From NCBI GenBank assembly GCA_001630475.1, contig KV419404.1, positions 578,351 through 642,350 on the forward strand: 64,000 bases of DNA, read 5' to 3'. A program made the position numbers and the translations under genes. Under the pieces are notes generated by a model that made no database searches, was not told the DNA's origin, and worked only from the letters and a program-made list of their open reading frames with translations. Source of the DNA: Sistotremastrum niveocremeum HHB9708 (taxonomy: Eukaryota; Basidiomycota; Agaricomycetes; Sistotremastrales; Sistotremastraceae). Shown here piece by piece: positions 32,832 to 45,300 of this stretch (positions are counted from its first letter, which is position 1; every line of letters begins with the position of its first letter).

Positions 32832-34902
32832 TTAGTGACGGTATCCTCGCGAATGACCTTGTTTAGCTTGTTGTCGAGCCTTTCTCTCTCTTGCTTCCTC
32901 CTTGGCCCGATTTGCTCTGACTCTGGGGTCAATAACCTCATATTCATGCTCGGCCTTTTGGGTTTCCGTTTCATTATTGTCTTTCGGAAAATGCAACGCA
33001 TGAGACAACCATCCGACATCATCGTCCACTTCCATCCCTACGAATTAATTCAGTGCGCAGTTCCAGCCTGTTGCCTTGAGACGCACCTTCTTCAGGCTCT
33101 GGAACCAGACCGTCTTCATTCTCTCCATCCTCCCTGTTCGCGTTGTCCTCTTCCTCAGGGACATTATTAGCCTTGAGCTTCCCACGAAAACTGTTCATCA
33201 TAGCCAGCACATCGCCTTCGTCTTTTCTTTTTCCGGCTTTTCGACCTTTTTGATTAGATTTGTATTTAGCCAACTCTTGTTCCAGTAGTGATGGCCCTTT
33301 TTGTTTCTTCTTCGGAGCATCGTCGTCGTCAGAGCCTTCACCACGGCGTTTCGACAACTTCCGGATTTCCGCCTCCATTTTTTCAATCTCGGCCTTACGC
33401 TTTGATCTACATATCAGCTAGTCAGCCCTCCGCGAGAGCACGGCGAAGAAAAAAAGACACCTACTCTGCGGAATCTTTGCTTTCCTCGTGTTGACGACGA
33501 ATTGCTGCAAGATCATCCTGGTCTTCTTTGCGCTTTTTGGACTTCAAATCATTAGGCTAACGGAGTCATAACATGCTAAGAGGACTCACTTTCCCTTCAA
33601 CGGGCAGTTCGACAGTAGGTGTTTTTTCTCGCCGTTTCACGGGGGTGGTCGCGCGAGCCAGAGGAACAGGGATTTGATCAGAGACATCAACGACTGAAGG
33701 TGTTTCGTGAGCTGAGAGCGTCTCTGAAATGAATAGGGAACGCACGATCCGGACGACTTATCGACTTTTTCTTGAACGAAGCGACCTCTTCCTCGGCAGC
33801 GCCTTCCTCTTCTCCAAAAGACAAGAGCTTCACATTTCTGGGAGTAGATTTTGTGAACGGAGAACAAGACACAGATGACAATGCACCGACTTTTTCCCTT
33901 TGGATCTGCGTGCCTCTGCCTCGCGCTCTTTCTGTGCTTGTTCTCGAGCCGCCTGCTGAACGCGCTTTTCCTCGGCCGTAATACGCGGTATAATGTCATC
34001 AAAGGGATTGTCAAGTATTCGAACGGTGTTGATCTTTGGGGGACTAAAGCAGCGTCAATAAGGCGACCCGAAACAGGAGCATATCACATACTAAACGGGA
34101 CGTTCGTTTGCACCAAGCTCTGCCAAAAAGCGTGTAGCAAACCAGGACAACGTCTAAGCGAAGCACGTACCAGTGTTGCCGATCTTCAGCACATCTAAAC
34201 TTGTATTTCCATCAAGCGTGAAGGGCGCAGGCTAAATGCGATGCGTACTATAGATAGTGTCGCCAACGACTCGGCCGAATAAGGTATGCTTGCCATGAAG
34301 CTCATCGGCGCGATCTTCCAAGCCAATGAGGAGAGCAGATGCGGAAAAAGCCACTGATCATACCGAGAGTGATGATGAACTGGGAGTCGTTGGAATCTTT
34401 CGTGCCGTTATTGGCCATGGCGACTATGCCTCTATGGCTAAATCGAAGTCTCGGGTGGATTTCATCCTCAAAAGGCTCTATAACAGACCGTATCAAGGAT
34501 ATATGCTTGAAAGATGAGCATGAACTTACCTCCAAAGAAAGATTCGCCACCACCTCCGGTACCAGTCCGATCTCCCGTCTGAACCAGAAAGCCAGGCACA
34601 ACTCTGACGACATTGAGCTCTCTGGAGTACCCCAAAATTGGCAACGCGTTACCGGTGAAATATGACACCATCATAGTATCCTGCATCACGTTCATGAACA
34701 GGTCGAAACGCGACGGCTATAATCCATCAAACCTTCCAAGGCCAGTGCAATAAAATTCCGGCACGCTTTGGGCGCCTCCTTTGACCATAATTCGATTTCA
34801 ATGTCCCCTAATCATAGTGAGCGCTCTGAAAGTCATCTCCGTCGTCCTTCTCTCACCTGCTGTTGTATCCAGCAAGACTCGCCCACGAGTCGGAAGAGCC
34901 AT
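32832..34902 (-). CDS. CWC27: Spliceosomal cyclophilin CWC27
   Basis: A cyclophilin-type peptidyl-prolyl isomerase of the activated spliceosome (partner CWC22). N-terminal exons: MALPTRGRVLLDTTAG, DIEIELWSKEAPKACRNFIA, YYDGVIFHR, VVPGFLVQTGDRTGTGGGGE, FEDEIHPRLRFSHRGIVAMA and NDSQFIITLG. The Arg-His of the usual F-H-R and the Q-T-G-D core are present. The C-terminal half is charged and coiled: EAEIRKLSKRRGEG, KKKQKGPSLLEQELAKYKSN and DVLAMMNSFRGKL. The end is DVGWLSHALHFPKD, then DPRVRANRAKEEARERK, which is the CWC27 hallmark. The start at 34902 opens straight into the cyclophilin domain; a short upstream exon cannot be excluded. Confidence 0.9.
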
Positions 34903-35312
34903 CGAGAAAGCGGATGCAGAACAACAGACGACAACACGTTCCCAAGCGCTGACCAGAGCGTCTTACGGATGGCTGTCCTTCCGTTTCAATTCTTCTCCTG
35001 AACACGTTTCCGTAATGCTGCCGACGACGAGGTACACCAATCATGTCTGGAAAGCAGTCCTATCTCATCAGCGGCAATCATGGCTTTTCTTCTTGATCGA
35101 GACCTATCTGTGTTCTTTGATCCAACACACGGCGGAGCAGCTCTGCTTCCCGGCTGCCTCTTCTGACTTTATGGTCTGGCCTTGACTTGCGTCTGCTATA
35201 TGAACAGCACACGACTGCAAGATGGACGACAAAAACGCGCTGACTGCACACACAACTAGCAGCCTCGAATAAAACTCATCTTCACCTCACCCGCTCCATT
35301 TCTCATCTTCCC
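34903..35312. other. Intergenic between CWC27 and the small plus-strand ORF
   Basis: This is the 5' flank of CWC27 (minus) and of the small gene at 35313. It contains no open frame with recognisable motifs and no clear TATA box. Confidence 0.55.
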
Positions 35313-35555
35313 ATGAGTTCTCAAAGCTCCTTCTCATCGTCTCGTATATCCTCGTCTTCTAAGGATTTCGCCGTCGCGCTTGCATCTCTAAAGTCGGCAG
35401 GCAGCACCTCCGCTGGACAGATAAGACCCCCGTCTTGTTTGCCACAGTCCAAAATGCACGATCCCACTGCACCCACGGCCTGGGATTCATCAGACTATCA
35501 CCATTATGGCATTATTCCTGGGCCTTTCACGCCCCTGCACCAGATGAACATGTGA
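35313..35555 (+). CDS. Small Ser-rich hypothetical protein
   Basis: An uninterrupted 80-codon frame: MSSQSSFSSSRISSSSKDFA, then VALASLKSAG and a Pro/His-rich end. The S-K-D-F-x-x-A-x-x-S-L core resembles short, serine-rich fungal proteins that carry an S-K-D-F-E-x-A-F-x-x-L-Q motif, which I know only as uncharacterised. No signal peptide or membrane segment. A run of CT-rich leader sequence precedes the ATG, as in many basidiomycete genes. It may have a further 3' exon. Confidence 0.4.
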   Translation: MSSQSSFSSSRISSSSKDFAVALASLKSAGSTSAGQIRPPSCLPQSKMHDPTAPTAWDSSDYHHYGIIPGPFTPLHQMNM

Positions 35556-35779
35556 TGATTCTCGCTCTCACCAGTGGGTCTATTTTACCCCTTCTTTGCC
35601 GGCATGGCAGCTAACATTCAAGTTTCTAGCACACGGACCCATTTCTGAATAGCATACATTATCTTTATTACTGGCATACTGCATCTTAACCTCAGATTCA
35701 TTATAATGTACATTTGTTTGATCTGATAAGACAAGGCACGAGGGGCCTAGCGACTAAAAGAAGATGCCGAAGCAAATCA

Positions 35780-36866
35780 ATGGCTCTTCTCAACTCATCC
35801 CTCCCTGGCCTGGCGTTAGTCTCGAAAGGCAAAGTCAGAGACATCTATGCCACTTCGGATCTGTCGACTCTGCTCTTCGTCGCCAGTGATCGTATTTCGG
35901 CCTACGACGTGATTCTTCGAAACGTGCGGAAAAGTTTTCGCTTTCTTTGCAGGCGCATGACCGTCGTCCTCAGGGTATCCCAGACAAGGGAAAGATCTTG
36001 ACCCAACTCTCTCTCTTCTGGTTCAACCGATTGCAACATATTATCCCGAACCATGTCATCACAGCCGATGTCCATCAAATGCCTCCAGAAACTCATCAAT
36101 ATCTCGAACAATTGCAGGGCAGAAGTATACTCGTCAGAAAGGCCGAGGTGATACCCCTGGAGTGTATCGTTAGAGGTTATATCACAGGTGAGTTCTTTAT
36201 TCGATCATACACCAATAGTCACAATAAATCGCCTTGGAAGGGTCCGCATGGAGCGAATACAAAAAGAGTGGAACCTGCCACGGCATTGAACTCCCTGCTG
36301 GCCTCCAGGAAAGCCAAAAGCTCGATAAACCGCTGTTCACGCCCAGCACCAAGGCTGAGCAGGGCCAGCATGACGAAAATATACACCCCGACAAAGGTAA
36401 GGAATGAAGTTGTTTGACGTTCGGTCTGACTTATCGACACGAAGCTGCTGAACTCATCGGTTCTGATCTCTACGAGATTATATCGACGACATCTGTGAAA
36501 CTATACTCCGATGCTGCCGAATTCGCCTTGTCCAGAGGCTTGATCCTTGCAGACACGAAATTCGAGTTTGGCCTTTTGCCGCAATCCCCTTCCAATCCAA
36601 CACTTCAATCACGGGTCATCTTGATCGACGAAGCACTGACGCCCGATTCATCGAGATATTGGCCTGCAGCAGAATATGAAGTCGGACGGTCGCAGAAAAG
36701 CTTCGATAAGCAGCATCTGAGGGACTGGCTCGTCGGTCAGGGTTTCCAGAAAGGCAGAGAAAGTGGGCCTCCCGGCAAGGAAGGTGAGGGGTGGACTATG
36801 GACGACGTTGTGGTTGAAGGAACGAAGGCGAGATATGAGGAGGCAATGAAGTTGCTCACCAAGTAG
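35780..36866 (+). CDS. ADE1: Phosphoribosylaminoimidazole-succinocarboxamide synthase (SAICAR synthetase)
   Basis: Joins aspartate to CAIR, a step of de novo purine synthesis. [20 protein letters not shown], then [20 protein letters not shown]: the K-G-K-V-R-D-I-Y and [10 protein letters not shown] motifs are the ATP and substrate sites. Next come [66 protein letters not shown], and then the region ending [17 protein letters not shown] and [10 protein letters not shown]. Three introns. One (about 36188-36242) was placed so that ITG runs into GSAWSEY. Length, about 300 residues, is normal and all motifs are intact. Confidence 0.95.
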
Positions 36867-37081
36867 ATTTACAGTTGTGCTCGAATAATAACACGAAGAC
36901 AACACTGATCGACAGACGCTGGTCATCACTTCTCTGATCCGTGTCCGGTGCCGAGATGCATGCATGTTCTGCAATAGGGGAAGGCTTAGGGTTGTCTCTT
37001 CATACAGCACTATCAACTACACATATCTCAGCTTACCTACATAACGCTGCGTCGTGCGACGAGCGCTGAATTCCTAACACC

Positions 37082-39272
37082 ATGTCGTTCTGGCAATCCT
37101 CACTCTCCGCCGGCGGAAACCGCAATGCTCTCACTCACGCACGCAACATCAGCAACGCAGGGTCGCTCTCTCGTACGACAAGTCCACCATTACCACCAGC
37201 ACCAGCACCAACTATTTCTGTTGCCCAAACATGCGCTGAATGTAGTCAACCACTCAGCGGGCAATTCGTGAGAGCTCTGGGACAAGTTTATCATCTCGAT
37301 TGTTTCCGATGTAAAGTGCGTGCACCTGTGACTATTCCCCCACTATTGCACTACATAACTCACTTTTAGGACTGCGACGTAGTCGTTGCCTCGAAATTTT
37401 TCCCAATAGAGACTGCGGATGGCGCTCAGCAGCCCTTATGCGAAACAGACTATTTCCGTCGGCTAAATCTGATTTGCGCTAAATGCGAAAGAGCACTCCG
37501 AGCATCTTATATCACTGCTGTGAGTGAGTGGTGCGATTTCATGTCATGGCTCGATTCTGTTGACAACGAGAAACACTCACAGACAAAAAATATCACGTCG
37601 AGCATTTCACGTGCTCTGTCTGCCCGACCCTTTTTGGCCCTCAAGACTCGTACTATGAGCATCAAGGGGATGTTTACTGTCGATTCCATTATTCAACCCG
37701 ATTTGCGGCAAAGTGTGCTGGTTGCGACACGGCCATCTTGAAGCAGTTCGTTGAGATCAATCGTAATGGCCAAGACGAGGTGTGGCATCCGGAGTGTTAC
37801 ATGATCAACAAGGTTAGTTCGATTAATTATATTTGTGACGGAGGTCACTGAATGATGGGGTTAGTTCTGGAACATCAGATTGGCTAAACGCGAGCGGCCA
37901 AATGAGGGAACGGATGTGAAAAGTTCGGAGTCACAAGGCGCAACAGAGCCTTGGATCGAACTCGAAGAGCGATACAATGCGGAGTCTCTGGAAAAGCTTC
38001 AAGTCGATACAGAGATGAAGACATATCGCATCTGGACGTACGAGATCATGTCCGATTCGGAATTTACACACACCTGATACCGTTCCAGAACATTGTCTAC
38101 TTTCGAGGAGAAGGCAGCTGCCAACTTCTCGAACATTATCCAAGAGTTCAATTCGCAAAACGCTCTAGCGGGCATTCGGAGCTCAGAAATATTCCTTTTA
38201 TTCGTCCAGATCCTTTTTGCAAGTCTCACTGACCTGGATAATCGATACGAGAAATTGGGCGCCAAAAGTAACTCGCAGGCTTCCTCATTCCTCAGCGTTC
38301 TGACGTTGTCTCGTGCCAGAGTTTTCCTATATACGCGAGGCCAGAATGCTGTTTCGCTCAATAGTTGACTACTTCACCTTGTTCTCGCATATGAGCCAAG
38401 GAAGTGCTCGAAGATCCGGGCTCACGCAAGAAACACTTGCCCTAATGACAAAAACGGCCCACTATCTCAAGGTTCTGATTCGCATCTTCCTTGCCGCTAT
38501 GATCAAACTGGAACGCGAATACGGGGATGCAAGTGTTATGTATGCACATCTGAACGTATTTGATGTGCTTAGCAAGCTGGAATCTTATCCCTCCGCGGAG
38601 CGCTTGGAAAAATACCAGGCCGATGGAATTCTTAAAGCTCCCTTCGGTTTTCCATCGTTATCGCCGGAATTGGCCGGAAAGCCACCATTCACTGGTGAGC
38701 CGAATGAATCTGGACGTTTTCAGCTTCCTCAGGTCCCTTCGGACACATGCGAGGCATGCAAGCAGACAGTCGAGGAGGATTCTTTACGGCTCAGTACCTA
38801 CCAACGATACCATGCGCGCTGTGTTATTTGCTGGGAATGTGGTCAAAGCGCAGAGGGTCCTGAACTGTCCCCGACAACTCCATCATTCCCCGTAAAGGAG
38901 ACCGACAGCGAAACAATCAAGCCCACGAAAAAGCGCCATTCCATCGACTCAAGCTTCCGCTATCGAAAGAATGCCAAAGGCGACTCGCTTGTTTTCTGTG
39001 GGGAGCACGCCCCGCAGTATTTCGATCATTTTCAAATCACAGGTCGCTTGGAACAATATGCCTACTTATTGAATCTTGCACTCAAGAGGTTATACCTTTT
39101 GCTCGGCCAACGAGGGGTATTTACACAAGGTACGTGTCTTTTCTTGAGTACATAGCTTTGCTGATTTAAGTCCACTGCACCAGCGGTGGAATCGACACCC
39201 CTTGCTGGCGATCGCGAAAGCATCGCAAGAAGACGTCCCGATATCCATCTGTGGAGGACTCGGTCGACGTGA
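37082..39272 (+). CDS. LIM-domain protein, Rga-like but without RhoGAP domain
   Basis: Proteins of this shape in mushrooms carry three LIM zinc domains and a C-terminal RhoGAP that regulates Cdc42/Rho and polarity. Here LIM 1 (CAECSQPLSGQFVRALGQVY, HLDCFRC, then DCDVVVASKFF), LIM 2 (CAKCERALRASYITAV, then KKYHVEHFTCSVCP) and a third Cys-His group (CEACKQTVEEDSLRLSTYQR, HARCVICWECG) are present. The long helical middle (YRIWT to KLEREYG) and LEQYAYLLNLALKRLYLLLG also match. No RhoGAP domain follows. With the usual acceptor (CAG at 39181-39183) the frame ends about 30 codons later at a TGA (39270-39272). With an earlier acceptor (AAG at 39168-39170) it continues in frame into the G-domain gene at 39171. 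Truncation by rearrangement is likely. Confidence 0.85.
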
Positions 39273-40243
39273 GGCACTTTGAGACCTTATGGTTCCATGA
39301 TCTCATCTCATCTAGGACCGGACCAGCTCCTCCCCTTTACCGGGCGCCAACCGCAAAGCCCACAAAATTTAGGGTTTTGATCATCGGAAGAACTGGATGT
39401 GGTAAAACTACCATTTTGGCCAAGTTCTGTCCCAAGGTAAATATTTCCCGAAAATCGAAGGTGCTGTACCTGACGTTCTCCACAGTCCGAAGCAGGCGGG
39501 GAGACTGTATGTTTCCAAGCTGCATAGCCAATTCTCAATACTTATATACGTCCAGCGAGGCCTGCATAATATCGAGAACGAATTGGTTGCGGAAGACGAC
39601 TACAACTTCGTTGCTCATGATTCTCGTGGATTTGAAGCTGGTACAACTGCCGAGGTCGACATTGTGATGGATTTCCTGCAGAAGCGAGCGAACCTCAGGA
39701 GCGAAGATCAGATCCACGTTATCTGGTATATCACTCTCTGCTACCCGAGAATTGAACGAGTTTGTTAACAGCTGGGCGAAGGTATTGCATACAGGCGAAC
39801 AGTCGGCCATTGCAAGAAACTGAACTCGGATTTTTCTCACAACCAAGGGGCCAAGGTAATGTTACACATTCCCCAAATACCGCTCACTAACCGAATCAAT
39901 CTAGTTGCCGTGATCTGCATTGTCACCAAGTTTGACTTACTGGTGGAAGAATGTCTACAGAAGATCATGGAAGCTGACAACTATGACGAAGAGGAGGATG
40001 AAGAATTCACGATGGAGAAGGCGGTCACAATGGCGGCGAAGATCTACAGAACCAAATATGAAGAGCCTCTTTTGAAAATGCGCTACCCCCCGAATATTGC
40101 CATCAAGTTATCCAATGGTAATATCAATCCTCTTCACTTTCCTTACTCTGATCTTTGCTTGCGTTACAGTTCATCTTCCGGTGCCGGAGATCAAAGTTCT
40201 CCATGAGCTCGTGAATGCCACAAGAACATGGCTGAAGACTTGA
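39171..40243 (+). CDS. P-loop G-domain protein (agaricomycete-type)
   Basis: A predicted GTP-binding protein of a family I know as widespread and expanded in mushrooms; cellular role unknown. SVDVRHFETLWFHDLISSR leads to KPTKFRVLIIGRTGCGKTT, a Walker A G-x-x-x-x-G-K-T. Short exons then give RGLHNIENELVAEDDYNFVA, HDSRGFEAGTTAEVDIVMDF (switch-like D-S-R-G), DQIHVIWYCIQANSRPLQET and VAVICIVTKFDLLVEE, where T-K-F-D is the guanine-specificity motif. It ends MRYPPNIAIKLSN, then VHLPVPEIKVLHELVN. All exons splice in frame to a stop at 40241-40243. No ATG exists in this frame before the P-loop, within the first exon. Either an upstream exon is missed or it is translated as a fusion with the LIM protein; the first base given is that fusion acceptor. 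Confidence 0.72.
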
Positions 40244-40850
40244 CCTGTACTGACTGTTTGCTTTCTAATTGCTACTAGTTTTTTTGCTACAATGTCGCAT
40301 CGCTAGTTTTGGATTGGCGTTAGGCCACGGATACTGTGTAATCATTTCAAACAATCTGTACTTTTTTTTTTGTATCATGGATCAATATAATCACGACGAC
40401 GTACATGTTCCTGAAATTTCAGTACCGAACTATTAATATTGTGCCTGATCGGAGGGTTGAGTTCGGCATCTCGGGATGCAATTGTGGCTGTGTCGAAGAG
40501 TTCTGCGCGTCTCCTTGAACTTTACGCTCATTATACTATTGGGACTTCTCTTCCTTGATCGTCTGAAGTAATTCTGAGCTGCGGAACACAGGCGCGCTAG
40601 ACAAGTCGCTCCTGGACAATCATTTCACCCCGGTCTCTTGGGAGCTAGTACCCGTTTTGAATCAGGAGTCAGGACACCCTGCGTCATGCGCTGAGCCCCA
40701 CCACGGTTGCAGCGCATGAGCACCCGATGCCCAGAATATTTGAGTTACTAGTGACATGCCGTCATCTGGTACCTGGCTTCTACTTATCAGCAGGATTTGT
40801 GAAGGACTCTGTCTCTCAGCCTGATATCTAAGCCTGATATCTAAAGCTTC
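40244..40850. other. Intergenic, upstream of GH128 gene
   Basis: No gene was found. It ends with a perfect tandem 13-base duplication just before the GH128 start codon. No remains of the missing RhoGAP domain could be seen. Confidence 0.55.
40819..40844 (+). repeat. Tandem 13-bp duplication in the GH128 leader
   Basis: GCCTGATATCTAA occurs twice head-to-tail (40819-40831 and 40832-40844), ending six bases before the ATG at 40851. Seen directly. It could be replication slippage or affect the leader or promoter. Confidence 0.8.
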
Positions 40851-42066
40851 ATGGTCCTACCACTCTCCCTGCTTTCCCTGCTTTGGGCATCTACATACTT
40901 GCGCTCAACCCACGCTTCGCGACAATCTCTTATAGTCACCAATAATTCCAAAGCGGGTCTAGCATGGCCGAATGGCGATTTTGTTGACATCCAACAGTTT
41001 ACGAAGACCGGCAAGGTCTCCTGGTGAGCAATATTGATCCTGTGCATGGAGAGACGCCTGAATTAAGGCCAATTAATAGGTACTATACATGGGGACCAAT
41101 TGGTGTTGACACGACTGATATTGAATTTGTACCCATGCTCTGGGGTGCAGATCAAGTTGATCAGTTTACCTCATCCATAAATCGAACTCTACAGCGGACA
41201 GGTGCCACTGCTGTTCTGGGGATGAACGAGTAAGTATATAATTGCATTAGTCTATACTAGGCTATTGACACTCTACCAAGACCTCAAGAGACTGGTCAAT
41301 CAAATCTTACCCCAGAACAAGGTGTCGCGATGTGGACAGCATATCTGGAACCTCTGAAATCTCAGGGTGTTCGGCTTGGCTCTCCAGCTCCTTCCGGCGC
41401 ACCTTCGGGAAAACAGTGGTTGTTGGACTGGCTCGGTGCGTGCGGAAATAACTGTACAGTTGATTTCATTGCGCTTCGTCAGTGGCAGGATTATCTCTGC
41501 ATACAGCGAAGAGCTCATGCTTGCGGCAGATTGGTATGACGTGAACGCGACAAAATTCCAAGAATATCTCGAAGACTTTCACTCAACCTTTCAGCGACCA
41601 CTCTGGGTCACCGAATGGACTTGCCAGGTTTGCCAGTTCAGGCATTATTCTCTCAAATTTCTAACGCCAGACGCAGAACTTCAACAATGCCACTGCACAG
41701 TGTTCACCCGAAGATATTATCGCATTCATGAACCAAACTCAGTCGTTCATGGACTCGACGCTTTGGGTCGAGCGATATGCATGGTTCGGAGCCATGGAGA
41801 ATTTGCAAGGTGTTAATCCGGTATGCTTGCCAGTGTTCTTGTTCCTTCGGTGCCTGATTTGTGTCTAGGAGGATGGTCTCATGACGAGCACTGGGAAAAT
41901 AAACTCGCTCGGCATGCAGTACATCAACGAGTCGTCGACGAGCTCAGCTACACCGTCTATCCCACCTTCGGCAATTATACCCAGTCTTGCTTTTCCCGTT
42001 TCACGGAACCCAGCTCTCTTCTGCGCGATTTACTGTCTTGTTTTTCTGTCCGGCTTTCTATCTTGA
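40851..42066 (+). CDS. GH128 beta-1,3-glucanase, probably GPI-anchored
   Basis: A secreted endo-beta-1,3-glucanase acting on fungal wall glucan. Signal peptide MVLPLSLLSLLWASTYLRS then THASR. KTGKVSW joins over an intron to YYTWGPIGVDTTDIEFVPML, the family start. TGATAVLGMNEPQ carries the acid/base Glu (N-E-P), and RPLWVTEWTCQ the nucleophile Glu (T-E-W). WYDVNATKFQEYLEDFHSTF and LWVERYAWFGAM complete the barrel. The C-terminus is Ser/Thr/Pro-rich and ends in a hydrophobic stretch, LFCAIYCLVFLSGFLS, that looks like a GPI-attachment signal. Five or so short introns. Lentinula GLU1 is the type member of the family. A role in wall remodelling or fruit-body autolysis is inferred. Confidence 0.88.
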
Positions 42067-42368
42067 CCTGTGATATCTCAGACATATACCCCATATATTA
42101 TACCATTCGCTATTGGCATTAGTGTATCGTAGAGTGAATCCCACGTGTTCGACCATCAGGGACCGAGTCGAGTTTTGATCGAGATGGCGCGTTCAGTCTG
42201 GTCCCACAAGCGGTCTCCAACACTTGAATTTGAGTTCATGAGTCCGGCTTCATAGACACTCTGTTCCGTATTTACGACAAACTGTTAGCCAGTGAGTGCA
42301 CTTGAGAATAAGATCTGGTGCAATAGGATGCAACTTAGAGCCATCGTATTTTCAGGACGAGCAACGTC
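42067..42368. other. Intergenic, upstream of VPS9-domain gene
   Basis: A 302-base gap between the GH128 stop and the next start. No TATA box or open frame of note. Confidence 0.5.
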
Positions 42369-45300
42369 ATGGCTTCACCCTCCAATGCTCTTCACCCCGA
42401 CGCCTCTGCTGGACGTGCTCATGGCATCTCAATCCACCGAACACCGTCTCGAGAATCACTCACAGCACATCCACTATTGTCACCCACTCCTGGTATACCC
42501 ACGAGCTCTACCAGCACGCCGCCTGTAGACATCGCTTCCAGTCCAACATCGACTTCCACCACCGCAACACCTCCTCGATATGCCCCATATACGCCAAAGC
42601 ATCATCGTCCTATTCCTGTCTCATTATCACCGACTACACAATCGACGGTGGCTTCTGCACCTGTGTCTAAACCCGTAACGAGTGGACCAGCAGGATCTGC
42701 TACATCGAAACTTCAGATGCAGAATCTAAAGGCTGCCGCACAAACTATTGGCCTGAATGCAGGTAGTCTTGGATGGAATATGCTAGAAGCATTGGTGAAC
42801 GAAGGCAATGCACCAGAATGGGAGGAAGTATGGTCCGCGATCACTATAGGGAAAGCCACGATGCTGCTACCCGCCGAAGATGCTGGCAGCGAAGCGAACA
42901 TGGTTGAGGTTGTGAGAGATCATGTTGTATATCTCGACCATGATTCGCATATCAATTCACCTGCCGTGACTCTTACTGGCCTACGGGGAACTCTAGACAG
43001 GTATATTCTCTGCTTTTGATTCTGTTATTTCGTCTTTCTTGACTTATTTTGAATATAGCTCTGTGCTGACCTTCCAATCAACTTTGTCAACGACATCTAA
43101 ACCCTTCTCGAGCCTCCAAACCCCCAGTTCCCGTTCATCCACATTAGCGTCTCTTCCTCCATTACCTGAAGTCCCTGCCACCTTCCCTTCCTTCACTGTT
43201 TATCGCACTTCTGTGCGCCTCCCTCTCCCGCCCCGAATCACGAAACCCCCATTACCCCCTCGTCCAGGAACTCGAGGTGCTGCATCCACCGCAGTACCGG
43301 GACAGTCCCGAATAGCTAATCCGTTTGCGTCGCTATTCGGTGGTCGCTCTTCCACTCCTCCCCCTCCTCCCCCAGCACCTCCAACCATTGTTCATACTGA
43401 ACCCGAGCATGTCATTGAAATCGAAGCTGTCGTCATGGACAGACGTGTGGTTCGACAAGATGTTTGCAAACAAATGTCTAAGTCACTAACGACCGCGATT
43501 GATGACAGCCTTAGGAGTTTAGAATCTCCCCAGTGGATCATCGATCGCGTCCAGAATTTCGTCGCACCTTTGCTACCTGCGCCTAAGCCTGCGAAGCGCG
43601 GGTCTACAGACGGCACAATATATTTACCGGAATCGCCCTTGGAAGAAACCCCAGATCAGTTCTCCCAAGCTCTACAGTCATTCTATGCTACCCTAGAAGA
43701 CGAATTAAGGACCGACGAAGCCCCCGCATCTGTTAAAAAGGATGATGGCTCGTTAGAAGTGGACGAGAAAGCTGATAAGGAGAAACAGCACAGTGAGGAA
43801 AAGATCCAATATGTGTTGCAGAACGTAGAAAGCATCATATGCACGTTCTTCTATGACCGTCTTTTCCGGCCTTTCAACAGCGACGATGCGCAGCACGACG
43901 AGGCACTGGCGAGCAGGATTGCCGCGCTGAACCTGTTGGATCTTGGTTTGGAGCATCTGGGTATCGATGCCGACGGGAGCGCAGTGGAAGTGGGCGAGGT
44001 GGTCAAGAAATGTGGAAAGGGTGAATGCTCATTTTCACCGTCGTTTAATAGGTCGAACTAACGATTCATCGTAGCTCTGTCAAATTTAGAACTGTCACAT
44101 CGTCGAGCTCCGGTCGAAAAGGCAACGGTGCTGGTGTCTACGCACCGAATTGCCGCAGGTCGGTCTTGCCATATCTCCGATTATTCCGGCCTTACGTTCT
44201 TCCAGATGGACTTTCCAAACTGCCATCAATTCGACTCAAACCTGAGGGCGAGATGGTAGACCAGGCGACACCAAAAGCGTCTAATTTTGCGTCAAACGCT
44301 CAATCGTCGAAACCCGTGTCCAGTGAATTACCAGATGGGAAAGCACTGGTGACCCCCTTGGATACGCTGAATATCCCTAGATCTGATTCACTCGCGCCCA
44401 CCAAGAGTGAAACATCCGCTGAATCCCTCAAATCTCCTCTATCCCTTCAAAGCCCCGCACCCGAAGTAGCCGAATCACCGATGCAATTGCAGCCCGCCTT
44501 GTCTGTGGAGGATACTGATGCGACACAAAGCAATTCTTCGGTGGTTGCTAGCGACTTATTACTTCCTATTATCATTTATTCCGTTGTGAAAGCCAATCCT
44601 GCTCATCTGGTGTCGCATCTTTTATATGTTCAAAGATACCGAAATAATCGGATTGGAGGCGAGGAAGGGTTTTGCTTAATCAATCTTATGGCTGTCGTGG
44701 AATTTTTGGAACATGTTGACTTAGCGGCACTAGGACTTGGAGATAGCGAAAGGGTCATGAGGTGTGATGCGTCTTTCATCTCAATTTCTTCCGCTAAAAT
44801 ATCCCCATAGCACGGAAGATTTGACCCCCATCACTCTATCGCACGGTGCCATTGATGCTACCACTTCATCAGCAGTGCAATCGGCCTCAGCTCGTCTCCG
44901 AGGAAGAGTCGTACAGGAAGTCGATGCACTCGCAGGCTCAGCCAATAAAGTTATCACAGGCGTCGTCGACTCTTCGTTCGGCGTCATCAAAGGCCTGCTC
45001 ACGTCAAATCCAGAGGCACCAATGTCGGCTGCAAGTGATACACATGACCCTCCGCCCTGGAATCGGCCTGGCTTTGGGCTTCTCCGACGAGGATCCACCT
45101 TTTCCATCGCAAATGTGGCTGCATCTCTTCCTGGAGCGGGGAGCGTAAGAGAGCGAGGGAGAAGCGTCTCTCAAGCTGGTGAAGAAGGACAGCAGATGGT
45201 CGAAGTATCTTCCAGACCTGGTTCCGTGCGCGAAGTCGTATCAGATAGCGATGCGCAATCCCAAGAGTCGGAGAGTGAGGCAGGCGAAGGTTCTGATGCA

